Shown in pieces: positions 33,357 to 42,789 of a DNA stretch of 64,000 nt. Source of the DNA: CAXSEF01 sp964236695 (GTDB lineage Bacteria; Pseudomonadota; Alphaproteobacteria; Acetobacterales; Acetobacteraceae). The stretch is from positions 7,788 to 71,787 of the forward strand of contig CAXSFU010000011.1 in NCBI GenBank assembly GCA_964236695.1. The letters are read 5' to 3'. The position numbers and the translations under genes were made by a program. Under the pieces are notes generated by a model. The model saw only the letters and a list, made by a program, of their open reading frames with translations. It made no database searches and was not told the DNA's origin. Position 1 is the first letter of the stretch. Every line of letters starts with the position of its first letter.

Positions 33357-35345
33357 CTACGGCGGTAGCAGCGCCGCAGCATACGCCGCCGGGTGCCCCA
33401 GCAGCGCCCGCGCCGTCTCGAAGTCGCCGTCCCGCCCTTCCGCCGCCGGGCACGCCCCGCGCATCTCCGCCACCGCGTGCGCGTCCAGCGGCGCCCGCGC
33501 CGCCCGCCAGCCCCGCAGCGCCGCCGCCAGCTCCTGCCCGCCCGCCTCCAGGCTGCGCAGCTGCCGCGCCGTCGCCTCCGCCCCCAGGCTCGTGCACAGC
33601 TGCGGCAGCACGCCGAGCCCCTGCAGCGGCCAGCCGCGCGGCGCCAGCACCCGGCTCCAGGTCACGAACAGCTCGCCCCCGTCCGGCAGCTCGGTCAGCG
33701 TCTGCACCACGCCCTTGCCGGTCGTCGCACTCCCCACCACCACCGCGCGCCTCTGGTCCGCCAGCCCCGCCGCCATGATCTCCGCCGCCGACGCAGTGCG
33801 CCCGTCCACCAGCACCACGATCGGCAGCCGGTTCGCGAGATCCCCGCCCTGCACCCGCCACACCCGCGACGCTTCCGGGTCGCGCCCCACCGTGGTCGCC
33901 ACGATCCCCTGGTCGAGCAGCAGCGCCACCGCGGTCACCGCCTGGCGCAGCAGCCCGCCGCGGTCGCCGCGCAGGTCGATCACCAGCCCGCTCACCTGCG
34001 CCCCGCCGACCCGGGCGTCGAGCCCATCCTCCAGCTCCTGGCTGAGACGCTGCGCGGTGTCGGCGGTGAAGGCGGTGATGCGCAGCGACAGCAGCACCCC
34101 GCCCATCCCGCGCCGCCGTTCCGCGAACACCGTCTCCGGCGGCACCACCGCACGGTGCAGCACCAGCACGCGCGCCCGCCCGTCGGCCCCGGCGACGCGC
34201 AGCCGCACCGTGCTGTCCTCCTCGCCCACCAGGCTCGCCGCCACCGCCGCCACCGCCGCGCCCTGCGTTCCCACCCCGTCCACCGCCAGCAGCCGCTCGC
34301 CGGCGCGCAGCCCCGCCTGCGCCGCCGGCCCGTTCGCCGCCACCGTCGCCAGCACCAGGTTCGCGCCCAGCCGCGCCAGCTCCACGCCCACGCCCACCTG
34401 CCCGGCCAGCCGGTCGCGCACGTGCTCCGCCCCCGCCGGCGGCACGTAGCGGGAATACGGGTCGAGATGGGAGAACACCTCGTCGAAGTACCCCTGCAGC
34501 AGCGCCGCCCCGCCCGCCGCCCGCAGCGTGGCCGACCGCTCCCAGGCCCAGCGCAGCGCGTCGGCGCTGAGCGCGCCCCAGGCGGAAGCGTCCACCTCCG
34601 GCGGGAACGGCCGCACGAACCCGCCATCGCCACCCGCGCCGGCGTTCGCGCCGGTGCTCACGGCCCCCGCCGCCTCGCCGGGCGACCCCAGGTCGAGCCG
34701 GACCACGCCGCCGCCGGTGCGCAGGCGCAGCGACGGATCGAGCGTCGCCAGGCCCTGCAGCCCCCACAGCGCCAGCCCCGGCACGGTGGTCGGGTCGAGC
34801 GAGCGCGGCGCGATGAACGCCAGCGCGGTGCCGATCACCTGGCTGTCCAGCGCCACGTCGGGCCCCGCCGCGCCGTCGGTCGACTCCGCGGCACCCGCCG
34901 CGCCAGGGAGCGGCGCAGCCTGCCCCGACCCGCCGGAACTATCGGACGGACGCATCGGTTCGGTCGTGTCGACGGCGTCCGCCCCGCGCTGCCCTGAGTT
35001 ATGTGGCCCGGAGTCACGCAGACCGGAGTCACGCAGACCGGAGTCGCGTGGCCCGCCATCGCCCTGTCCGCCGTCGCGCTGCGCCAGGCCGCGCGACCCG
35101 GTCCCCGGCGATCCTGGATCGCTTACCAGGTCCTCGCCCGTCCCCGCCCGGCCGGATCGCACGTCCGCAGCGTCCGCCACGGGCTCCGCCCCCGCTCGCG
35201 CTACCCCCGGGGAGAACGCCAGGCCGAGCCCGGCCGCCAGCAGCAGCGCGCGCAGCGCACTGCGTCGGGAAAGGCGGCTGTCGCGGGGGAGGCAGGCGCG
35301 GGACCCGGCCTGGGCCGGGCGGATGGGCGGGCGGGGCGCGCTCAC
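33357..35345 (-). CDS. S41-family C-terminal processing peptidase (CtpA-like)
   Basis: CtpA-type proteases work in the periplasm with a Ser-Lys dyad. The 662-residue protein begins with a twin-Arg-like, Arg-rich stretch (RDSRLSRRSALRALLLAAGL) and a signal peptide ending near ARAGA. A low-complexity Asp/Ser/Gly linker with short tandem repeats follows (RDSGLRDSG). The S41 body has a PDZ domain (VGVELARLGANLVLATVAAN; AGLRAGERLLAVDGV) and the protease core (SGLVIDLRGDRGGLLRQAV). The catalytic Ser is in DGRTASAAEIMAAGL and the Lys in ATTGKGVVQTLTE. The GTG overlaps the rnr stop as GTGA, an unusual coupling. Confidence 0.87.
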   Translation of the reverse strand: MSAPRPPIRPAQAGSRACLPRDSRLSRRSALRALLLAAGLGLAFSPGVARAGAEPVADAADVRSGRAGTGEDLVSDPGSPGTGSRGLAQRDGGQGDGGPRDSGLRDSGLRDSGPHNSGQRGADAVDTTEPMRPSDSSGGSGQAAPLPGAAGAAESTDGAAGPDVALDSQVIGTALAFIAPRSLDPTTVPGLALWGLQGLATLDPSLRLRTGGGVVRLDLGSPGEAAGAVSTGANAGAGGDGGFVRPFPPEVDASAWGALSADALRWAWERSATLRAAGGAALLQGYFDEVFSHLDPYSRYVPPAGAEHVRDRLAGQVGVGVELARLGANLVLATVAANGPAAQAGLRAGERLLAVDGVGTQGAAVAAVAASLVGEEDSTVRLRVAGADGRARVLVLHRAVVPPETVFAERRRGMGGVLLSLRITAFTADTAQRLSQELEDGLDARVGGAQVSGLVIDLRGDRGGLLRQAVTAVALLLDQGIVATTVGRDPEASRVWRVQGGDLANRLPIVVLVDGRTASAAEIMAAGLADQRRAVVVGSATTGKGVVQTLTELPDGGELFVTWSRVLAPRGWPLQGLGVLPQLCTSLGAEATARQLRSLEAGGQELAAALRGWRAARAPLDAHAVAEMRGACPAAEGRDGDFETARALLGHPAAYAAALLPP

Positions 35346-37897
35346 CGCCGCGGGGACCGGCTCCCCTCGCCGGGCCGCGCGGTGCCGCCAGATCCGGTCA
35401 GCATCCCGAACAGCAGCCCGCCGGTCACCGGCGTCGCTTCGGACAGCCGCACCTCGACCGCCTGTGCCAAGCTGAACACGAGGCGGGTGGCGCGGCCGAC
35501 CAGGGACTGGGTCGTCTCGTCGTGCATCCAGTAGTCGTCCGGGAGGGATCTGAGCGGCACCAGACCGCTGGCCCCGCTGTCGTCCAGTGTGACGAACAGC
35601 CCGAAGCGCGCAACACCGGAGATGCGCGCGGCGAACACCGCGCCCACTTTGTCCGCCATGTAGGCAGAAAGGTAACGGTCCACGGCCTCGCGCTCCGCCA
35701 GCGCCGCCCGCCGCTCCGTCCCCGTGATCTGCTCTGCGATATCGGGGTACTCCGCGGCCGCCCCCTCGCCGTCGTGCGGCAGCGCCCCGTCGCCTGGCCG
35801 CATCCCGGAGACCAGCGCCCGATGCACCAGCAGGTCGGCATAGCGCCGGATCGGGCTGGTGAAATGCGCGTAGCGCGCCAGCGACAGCCCGAAATGCCCG
35901 ATGTTGTCCGGGTCGTACGCCGCCTGGCTCTGCGAGCGCAGCATCACCTCGTTGACCAGGGGCGCGTGCTCCGTCCCCGCCACCGCGCGCAGCACCGCGT
36001 CCAGGTCGCGCGGCCGCAGCTCCCCCGTCGGCGGCAGCGCCAGGTCGAAGGTCCGCAGGAACGCCCGCAGCGCCTCCAGCTTCTCGTCCGACGGCGGCGC
36101 GTGCACCCGGTACATGCAGGGCCGACGACGGCGCTCCAGCTCCTCCGCCGCCGCCACGTTGGCGAGCACCATGAACTCCTCGATCAGCCGGTGGCTGTCG
36201 AGGCGCGGCCGCGGCGCGATGGCCGACACCTGCCCCGCCTCGTCCAGCACCACCTTGCGCTCCGGCAGGTCGAGGTCGAGCGTCCCGCGCGCCTGACGCG
36301 CCCCCAGCAGCACCCGGAACCCCGCATACAGCGCCGCCACCAGCCCGTCCGGCACCGGCGGCGCCCCGTCCAGCACCGCCTGCTCGACCAGCGGCGGCTC
36401 CGCCATCCCCGCGCCTGCCTCGTGGTCGTGCAGCGCCTGCACCTGCGTGTAGGTCAGCCGCGCCGCGGACCGCATCAGCCCGCGCCCGAACCGGTGCGAC
36501 AGCTTGCGCCCGCCGGCGTCCACCCGCATCTCGACGAACAGGCAGCCCCGCTCCTCGCCCGGCCGCAGCGAGCACCAGCCGTTCGACAGCGCCTCCGGCA
36601 GCATCGGCACCACGCGGTCCGGGAAATACACAGAGTTGCCGCGCTTCCTGGCGTCGCGGTCCAGCGCCGATCCCGGCCGCACGTAATGCGCCACGTCCGC
36701 GATCGCCACCACCAGCCGGTGCCCGCCGGGGTTCTCCGGCTCGCCGTCGCGCGCCACGTCCGCCTCGGCGAACACCGCGTCGTCGAAGTCGCGCGCGTCC
36801 TCCCCGTCGATCGTCACCAGCCCCAGCTCGCGCAGGTCGACGCGCTCGCCGAGCGCCACCGCGCGCGCCGCCTCCGCCTCCGCCACCGACGCCGGGTCGA
36901 ACTCGGTCGGGATGCCGTGGGTGTGCACGCAGATCAGGCTGACCGAGCGCGCGTCGCCCATGCGCCCGAGCCGCTCCACCACCCGCGCCGTTTTCAGCCC
37001 GAACCCCGTGGACGGCAGCGGCTGCGCCAGCACGATCTCGTCGTGCTCCGCGCCATCGGTTTCGCCCGCAGGGATGCGCCACTCCGCCTTCGAGCGCCGG
37101 TCCGTCGGCACCAGCCGCCCTTCGCCGGGCGCGGCCGCGATCCCCGCCCCGCGCCGCACGAACCGCCCGCGCCCGCGCCGGCCGCGCTCCTCCGCGCCGT
37201 CCTCGCCCGCCGCGTCGCGACCACCCGCCTTGAACACGCCGAGCACCCGCGCCGGCGCCTCGCTCAGCCGCTTCAGCGTGCGCCCCTCGTAGCGCCCGTG
37301 TCCGATCGGCTTCAGCCGCGCCAGCACCCGTTCCCCCGGCGCCAGCGCCGGCCGCCCGCGCTCCTCTGCCGCCATCAGCACCAGCGGCGCCGGCCCGTCG
37401 CCCTGCCAATCCAGCGGCCTCGCCACCGCGTCGCCGTCCGGATCGGTCCCGGTGACCAGCACCACCATGGCGTCCGGCAGCCGCCCCGGCGGCGTGAACC
37501 GCCGGTGCCCCGCCGGCGCCACCGCCCCGCTTTCCGCCAGGTCGCGCAGCATCTCGCGCAGGCCCGCACGATGCTCCGGCCCGAGCCCGAACTCGCGCGA
37601 GATCTCGCGCTTGCCGACCCGCCCCGGGCTCTCGCGGATGAACCGCCGCACCGCCTCGCGCGACGGCAGCCCCGCCCCGCGCCGGCCACCCGCGTCCCCG
37701 CCGTCCGGCAGGTCCGGTCCCGCGCCATCCGGCCCCGCCGCGTCCAGCATCATCCGCAGCCCGTCCGCCCCGCCGGACCCCGCGTCCTGCGGGCCTGGCT
37801 CGGCCGCATCGCCCTCCGCCGGCGCGTCGCTCCAGTGCGGCTCCGGCCCGCCGGCCGCCTCGCCCTCGTCCCCGCCGGACACGGGCATGCGCGCCAT
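35342..37897 (-). CDS. rnr: Ribonuclease R
   Basis: RNase R is a processive 3'-5' exoribonuclease that digests structured RNA. The 851-residue protein has an N-terminal winged-helix region (SREAVRRFIRESPGRVGKRE) and cold-shock domains. The RNB catalytic domain has ITIDG-type VTIDGEDARDFDDAVFAEAD with the metal-binding aspartates, then HYVRPGSALDRDA and YAHFTSPIRRYADLLVHRAL. The S1 domain is near the C-terminus (ISGVARFGLFVTLDDSGASG). The first 60 residues are an acidic Pro/Gly extension. The ATG starts one base after the topA stop, so it is translated from the topA message. Confidence 0.95.
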   Translation of the reverse strand: MARMPVSGGDEGEAAGGPEPHWSDAPAEGDAAEPGPQDAGSGGADGLRMMLDAAGPDGAGPDLPDGGDAGGRRGAGLPSREAVRRFIRESPGRVGKREISREFGLGPEHRAGLREMLRDLAESGAVAPAGHRRFTPPGRLPDAMVVLVTGTDPDGDAVARPLDWQGDGPAPLVLMAAEERGRPALAPGERVLARLKPIGHGRYEGRTLKRLSEAPARVLGVFKAGGRDAAGEDGAEERGRRGRGRFVRRGAGIAAAPGEGRLVPTDRRSKAEWRIPAGETDGAEHDEIVLAQPLPSTGFGLKTARVVERLGRMGDARSVSLICVHTHGIPTEFDPASVAEAEAARAVALGERVDLRELGLVTIDGEDARDFDDAVFAEADVARDGEPENPGGHRLVVAIADVAHYVRPGSALDRDARKRGNSVYFPDRVVPMLPEALSNGWCSLRPGEERGCLFVEMRVDAGGRKLSHRFGRGLMRSAARLTYTQVQALHDHEAGAGMAEPPLVEQAVLDGAPPVPDGLVAALYAGFRVLLGARQARGTLDLDLPERKVVLDEAGQVSAIAPRPRLDSHRLIEEFMVLANVAAAEELERRRRPCMYRVHAPPSDEKLEALRAFLRTFDLALPPTGELRPRDLDAVLRAVAGTEHAPLVNEVMLRSQSQAAYDPDNIGHFGLSLARYAHFTSPIRRYADLLVHRALVSGMRPGDGALPHDGEGAAAEYPDIAEQITGTERRAALAEREAVDRYLSAYMADKVGAVFAARISGVARFGLFVTLDDSGASGLVPLRSLPDDYWMHDETTQSLVGRATRLVFSLAQAVEVRLSEATPVTGGLLFGMLTGSGGTARPGEGSRSPRR

Positions 37898-37898
37898 C

Positions 37899-40631
37899 TC
37901 AGCCCGCCTCGCCCGACCCGGCCGCAGCCGCCGCCGGCTTCGCAACCTTTGCCTTGGCGGCCTTCGCCTTTGCCTTGCCCTTTGGCGCAGCCTTCGCTTT
38001 CGTCGCCGGCCTCTTCGCCGGCGCCGCTGCCGCCCCGGGCGCCGGCTCCGTCCCGTCCGCCGCCTTGACCTTCCTCGCTCCCGCGGCTTTCGCCGCCGGC
38101 TTGCCCTTGCGCGCCCCCGGCTTCGCCTTCAGCGGCTTGCCACGCTCGGCGAGCAGCGCCACCGCGTCCTCCAGCGTCACGTCGTCCATCTCGACACCGC
38201 GCGGCACGTTGGCCACCACCGTGTTGTGCTGGATGTACGGCCCGAACCGCCCCTTCTTCACCATCACCGGCGCCCGGTCCTTCGGATGCTCGCCGAGTGC
38301 CCGCACGCTCGCCAGCTTGCGCGCCAGCACGTCGACCGCCCGGTTCAGCCCGACGGCCAGCACGTCGTCGTCCTTGTCCAGGGAGCCGAAGATCGCCCCC
38401 ATCTTCACGAACGGCCCGAACCGCCCGATCCCCGCCTCGATCGGCTCGCCCAGCTCCGGATGCGTGCCCACGAAGCGCGGCAGCGACAGCAGCCCCAGCG
38501 CCTGCTCCAGCGTCATCTGGTCGCCGTCCATGCCCTTCGGCAGCGAGGTCCGCCGCGGCTTGACCTTCTTGTCCTCGGGATCGGCCTCGCCCTGCTGCAC
38601 GTACAGCCCGTATGGCCCGCGGCGCACGGTCACCATCTGCCCGCCGTCCGGGTTCGGCCCCAGCTCGCGCAGTCCCTCCTTCAGGGTCTCGCCGTCGCCC
38701 TCGCCGCCCTCGATCGCGAGGCGCCGCGTATACTGGCACCCCGGGTAGTTCGAGCACCCGATGAACGACCCGTGCCGCCCGAGCTTGAGCCCGAGCCGCC
38801 CCGCATGGCACGCCGGGCACAGGCGCGGATCGCTGCCATCCTGGCGCGCGGGAAAGAAGTGCTCGCCCAGGTCGCCGTCCAGCGCGTCGATCACGTCGGA
38901 AATCTTCAGCTCGCGCGTCTGCTCGACGGCCTTGGAGAAGTCGTCCCAGAACGCGTGCATCACCGCGCGCCACTGCGCCGTGCCGTCGCTGATCTCGTCG
39001 AGCTGCTCCTCCAGCCCCGCCGTGAACCCGGTGTCCACGTAGCGCTCGAAGAAGCTCGCCAGGAACGCCGTCACCAGCCGCCCGCGGTCCTCCGGCACGA
39101 ACCTCTTGTTCTCCATGCGCACGTAGGAGCGGTCACGCAGCACCGTCAGGATCGAGGCGTACGTCGAGGGCCGCCCGATCCCCAGCTCCTCCATCATCTT
39201 GACGAGGCTCGCCTCCGAGTACCGTGGCGGCGGCTGGGTGAAGTGCTGCGTCGCGTCCACCTTCGGGCAGGCGAGGGGGTCGCGCTCCGCCATCGGCGGC
39301 AGCATCCGGCTTTCCTCCTCCTCGCCCTCGTCCACGCCCTCGCGATACAGCCGCAGGAACCCGTCGAACGCGATGATCGACCCGTTCGCCCGCAGCCTCG
39401 GCCCCGCCGGCAGCGTCGGGTCCGCAACCTCGACGATCACCTGATCCAGCTCCGCGGACTGCATCTGGCTCGCGACCGCGCGCTTCCACACCAGCTCGTA
39501 CAGCCGCCCCTGCTCTGCGTTGAGGAAGCCGATCAGCTCGTCGAGGGTGCGCGACACCTCGGTCGGCCGCACCGCCTCGTGGGCCTCCTGCGCGTTCTTC
39601 GCCTTGGCATGGTACTCGCGCGGCGCCAGCGGCCGGTACTGCTCGCCGAAGCCTGTGGCGACATAGTCGCGGATGCCCTCGATCGCCTCGCGCGCCATGG
39701 AAACGCCGTCGGTCCTCATGTAGGTGATGAGCCCCGTCGTCTCGCCGTCCAGCTCGATCCCCTCGTAGAGCTGCTGCGCCGTGCGCATCGCCGCCTGCGC
39801 GCCCATGCCGAGCTTGCGGCTCGCCTCCTGCTGCAGCGTCGACGTCGTGAACGGCGCCGGCGGGTTGCGCTTGACCCGGCGCCTCTCGACGCCCGCCACC
39901 TCGAACCCGCCCGACTCCACCTGCGCCTTCGCCGCCAGCGCCAGCGCCTCAGTGTTCAGGTCGAACTGGTCGAGCCTCCTGCCGTCCAGGTGCGTCAGCC
40001 GCGCCAGGAACGGGGCGCCCGCGGGCGTGGCCATGTGCGCCTCGACCGTCCAGTACTCGCGCGGCCGGAACGCCTCGATCTCCGCCTCGCGCTCGCACAC
40101 CAGCCGCAGCGCCACCGACTGCACCCGCCCTGCGGAACGCGAGCCCGGCAGCTTGCGCCACAGCACCGGCGACAGCGTGAACCCCACCAGGTAGTCCAGC
40201 GCCCGCCGGGCCAGGTATGCCTCGATCAGCGGCAGGTCCAGCTCGCGCGGCTGCTCCATCGCCTTCTGCACGGCCGACTTGGTGATCTCGTTGAAGGTGA
40301 TGCGCTGCACGTCCACGCCGCGCAGCGCGCCCTTCTCCTCCAGCATCGCCCGCACGTGCCACGAGATCGCCTCGCCCTCGCGGTCCGGGTCCGTCGCCAG
40401 GTACAGATGCGCCGCCCCCTTCAGCGCCTTGACGATGGCGCCGATCTGGCGCTGCCCGCGCTCGTCGGCCTCCCAGTCCATCGCGAAGTCCTGGTCCGGC
40501 CGCACGCTGCCGTCCTTGGGCGGCAGGTCGCGCACGTGCCCGAACGAGGCGAGCACGGTGTAGCCGTCGCCCAGGTACTTGTTGATGGTCTTGGCCTTGG
40601 CGGGCGATTCGACCACGACGACGTCGGTCAT
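37899..40631 (-). CDS. topA: DNA topoisomerase I
   Basis: TopA relaxes negative supercoils. The 910-residue protein has the Toprim domain (VVVVESPAKAKTI; YLATDPDREGEAISWH), then RITFNEITKSAVQKAM and LSPVLWRKLPGSRSAGRVQS. The catalytic tyrosine is in GLITYMRTDGVSM. One C4 zinc finger (CPACHAGRLG...CSNYPGC) is followed by several finger-like repeats without cysteines. An 80-residue Lys/Ala tail replaces the rest, as in many alphaproteobacteria. The ATG has GAGGGA upstream. It lies 33 bases after dprA and leads directly into rnr. Confidence 0.96.
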   Translation of the reverse strand: MTDVVVVESPAKAKTINKYLGDGYTVLASFGHVRDLPPKDGSVRPDQDFAMDWEADERGQRQIGAIVKALKGAAHLYLATDPDREGEAISWHVRAMLEEKGALRGVDVQRITFNEITKSAVQKAMEQPRELDLPLIEAYLARRALDYLVGFTLSPVLWRKLPGSRSAGRVQSVALRLVCEREAEIEAFRPREYWTVEAHMATPAGAPFLARLTHLDGRRLDQFDLNTEALALAAKAQVESGGFEVAGVERRRVKRNPPAPFTTSTLQQEASRKLGMGAQAAMRTAQQLYEGIELDGETTGLITYMRTDGVSMAREAIEGIRDYVATGFGEQYRPLAPREYHAKAKNAQEAHEAVRPTEVSRTLDELIGFLNAEQGRLYELVWKRAVASQMQSAELDQVIVEVADPTLPAGPRLRANGSIIAFDGFLRLYREGVDEGEEEESRMLPPMAERDPLACPKVDATQHFTQPPPRYSEASLVKMMEELGIGRPSTYASILTVLRDRSYVRMENKRFVPEDRGRLVTAFLASFFERYVDTGFTAGLEEQLDEISDGTAQWRAVMHAFWDDFSKAVEQTRELKISDVIDALDGDLGEHFFPARQDGSDPRLCPACHAGRLGLKLGRHGSFIGCSNYPGCQYTRRLAIEGGEGDGETLKEGLRELGPNPDGGQMVTVRRGPYGLYVQQGEADPEDKKVKPRRTSLPKGMDGDQMTLEQALGLLSLPRFVGTHPELGEPIEAGIGRFGPFVKMGAIFGSLDKDDDVLAVGLNRAVDVLARKLASVRALGEHPKDRAPVMVKKGRFGPYIQHNTVVANVPRGVEMDDVTLEDAVALLAERGKPLKAKPGARKGKPAAKAAGARKVKAADGTEPAPGAAAAPAKRPATKAKAAPKGKAKAKAAKAKVAKPAAAAAGSGEAG

Positions 40632-40664
40632 TCCAGTCCCTCGGGCCACAGCCTCATCAGCGTG

Positions 40665-42011
40665 CTAGGGCCCAGTGTCGATCAGCAGGCAAACCCGGTT
40701 CCCGGGAAGGGTCTCGATCCGGCCGGCGAGCTCAAGCTCCAGCAGCGCGGAGGAGACGGCAGACGCGGACAAGTGGCAGCGGCGCACCACCTCGTCAACC
40801 GGCGTCGGCGACACGCTCAGGCAGGCGAGCACGGCGGCCTGCACCCCGCCCAGCCCCCCGGACGCGCCGCCGGAGGCGTTCGCGCGCCCGCCCGGGCCAC
40901 CGCCTCCCGCGTCGGAGGCCTCTTTCGTGCGTCGCCGCAGCAGCCCTGCGCCACGCCGCGGCCGGGCAGGGGGCTCTGCAGCCGCGGGACGCTCCGGTGT
41001 CGCAGCGCCGGACAGGATGACGCCGGCATCCGTGCCGCCCGGCCCCGCTCCAGGTCCCGCCTCGCCCACCGCCGTCCCGGCCTCGACCTCCCCTGGCTCC
41101 GCGCCCTCACCATCCGGTGCCTCGTCCACCCCGGAGTCCGCCGCCAGCGCCGGCCCGTGGTCCGGCAGGTTCGCCAGCACGTCCGCCGCGGACTCCGTCA
41201 GGAACGCCCCCTGCCGGATCAGGTCGTTGCTCCCCCGCGACCGCGGGTCCAGCGGCGAGCCCGGTACGGCGAAGATCTCCCGGTGCAGCTCCTGCGCCAG
41301 CCGCGCCGTGATCAGCGTCCCCGACCGCAGCGCCGCCTCCACCACCACCACGCCGAGCGACAGCCCCGCGATGATCCGGTTGCGCCGCGGGAAGTGCCGG
41401 TTCTGCGGCGCGACCCCCAGCGCCGCCTCCGCCACCACCGCCCCGTGCGCCGCAACCTCCGCCTGCAAATCCGCGTGCTCCGCCGGATACGGGCAGTCCA
41501 GCCCCCCCGCCACGCACGCCACCGTCCGCCCCACGTGCATGGCGCCCCGGTGCGCCGCCGCGTCGATCCCCCGCGCCAGCCCCGACACCACCACCAGCCC
41601 CGACGCCGCCAGGTCCGTCGACAGCGCCTCCGCCATCCTCTCCCCGTTGGTCGAGCAGTTCCGCGCCCCCACCAGCGCCACCGCCCGCGCCGACAGGCAC
41701 CCCACGTCCCCCAGCACCGCGATCGCCGACGGCGCATCCGCCAGCAGCGCCAGCAGCGGCGGATACCCGGGCCCGCCCAGGAACAGCATCCGCCCGCCCA
41801 GCCGCCCCAGCCGCTCCAGCTCCCGCGCAGCCTCGTCCCGCCCGGGCACCCGCGGCGCCTCCGTCCGCCCCCCGGACCGCGCCAGCCCGGGCAGCGCCTC
41901 GATCGCCTCCGCCGCGCTCGCGAACCGCCCCATCAGGCGGCGGAACGTGACTGGCCCCACGTCCTCGGCGCGCGCCAGACGCAGCAGGTCCAGCTCGTCC
42001 GGCATCACCAT
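40665..42011 (-). CDS. dprA: DNA-processing protein DprA
   Basis: DprA loads RecA on incoming single-stranded DNA during natural transformation. The 448-residue protein has an N-terminal SAM-like region and the Rossmann core (VALVGARNCSTNGERMAEAL; SGLARGIDAAAHRGAM; VAGGLDCPYPAEHADLQAEV; RIIAGLSLGVVVVEAALRSG). A roughly 110-residue low-complexity Gly/Pro/Ala insert follows. The C-terminal winged helix (SVSPTPVDEVVRRCHLSASA) is typical of DprA. The 5' end abuts a type B repeat; two nearby ATG codons are possible. With comEC in the same window, this points to a competence pathway. Confidence 0.93.
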   Translation of the reverse strand: MVMPDELDLLRLARAEDVGPVTFRRLMGRFASAAEAIEALPGLARSGGRTEAPRVPGRDEAARELERLGRLGGRMLFLGGPGYPPLLALLADAPSAIAVLGDVGCLSARAVALVGARNCSTNGERMAEALSTDLAASGLVVVSGLARGIDAAAHRGAMHVGRTVACVAGGLDCPYPAEHADLQAEVAAHGAVVAEAALGVAPQNRHFPRRNRIIAGLSLGVVVVEAALRSGTLITARLAQELHREIFAVPGSPLDPRSRGSNDLIRQGAFLTESAADVLANLPDHGPALAADSGVDEAPDGEGAEPGEVEAGTAVGEAGPGAGPGGTDAGVILSGAATPERPAAAEPPARPRRGAGLLRRRTKEASDAGGGGPGGRANASGGASGGLGGVQAAVLACLSVSPTPVDEVVRRCHLSASAVSSALLELELAGRIETLPGNRVCLLIDTGP

Positions 42012-42023
42012 GGCGCGCCAGGA

Positions 42024-42150
42024 AGAAGGCAAGGTCGGGCTCTGCCCGAACCCGCCAAAGGGCCGAGCCCTTTGGAAACCCCACACCTAAGTAACGGATT
42101 CCAAAGGCTTGCCTTTGGCGGAGTTTGAGGCAGAGCCTCAACCTTGCTTG
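42024..42150. repeat. Type B repeat between plsY and dprA
   Basis: Hairpins are TCGGG-CTCTG-CCCGA (42035-42049), AAAGGG-CCGAG-CCCTTT, CCAAAGG-CTTG-CCTTTGG and TTGAGG-CAGAG-CCTCAA, ending CCTTGCTTGCC, with CCTAAGTAACGG as spacer. The left and right outer stems are of different types, so the halves were exchanged independently. Confidence 0.87.
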
Positions 42151-42168
42151 CCTCGCCCGGCCCCGCCC

Positions 42169-42789
42169 TCACGCCCTGGCCCCGATCCTCGGCTCCGTCC
42201 CCGCCGCCAGCCGCGCGATGTTGCCGCGGTGCCGCGCCGCGACCAGCGCCGCCACCAGCAGCGCCGCGGCGCACACGACGCCGCCCGCCAGGGCCGCCGC
42301 CGCCAACCCGCCCGCCGCCATCGCCGCGAGCGCGCCCACCGACGAGATCCGGCTCAGCCACGCCGCCGCCAGCCACGCAGCGCACGCCGCCATCCCCACC
42401 CGCCAGTCCAGCCCGAGCATCGCGCCCAGCCCGGTCGCCACGCCCTTGCCGCCGCGAAAGCGCAGCCACGCCGGGAAGCAGTGCCCCAGCACCACGCACA
42501 TCGCCGCCACCGCCGCGCCCCACGACCCGGCGGCGAGCCCCGCCACGACCACTGCGAGCAGCCCCTTTGCTGCGTCCAGCAGCAGCGTGGCCGCCGCCAG
42601 CCCGCGCCGCCCGGTGCGCAGCACGTTGGTGGCGCCGATGTTGCCCGACCCGATCGCGCGCAGGTCGCCCAGCCCCGCCAGCCGCGTCAGCAGCAGCCCG
42701 AACGGCACCGACCCCGCGAGATACGCCGCCGCCGCGACGAGCAGCCCGGCCAGCAACCAGCCGCCCGCGCCCGGCGCCGCAGGGCTCAC
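42169..42789 (-). CDS. plsY: Glycerol-3-phosphate acyltransferase PlsY
   Basis: PlsY transfers acyl from acyl-phosphate to glycerol-3-phosphate in the inner membrane, the first phospholipid step. The 206-residue protein has five hydrophobic segments. Its motifs are GSVPFGLLLTRLAGLGDLR, GSGNIGATNVLRTGRRG and FPAWLRFRGGKGVATGLG. The GTG start overlaps the pyrC' stop as GTGA. Confidence 0.94.
   Translation of the reverse strand: MSPAAPGAGGWLLAGLLVAAAAYLAGSVPFGLLLTRLAGLGDLRAIGSGNIGATNVLRTGRRGLAAATLLLDAAKGLLAVVVAGLAAGSWGAAVAAMCVVLGHCFPAWLRFRGGKGVATGLGAMLGLDWRVGMAACAAWLAAAWLSRISSVGALAAMAAGGLAAAALAGGVVCAAALLVAALVAARHRGNIARLAAGTEPRIGARA

Noticed and set aside
42036..42150. Insertion-sequence ends
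   Set aside because: The inverted AAGCAAGG/CCTTGCTT borders recall transposon ends, but there is no target duplication that I can confirm and no transposase gene in the window.
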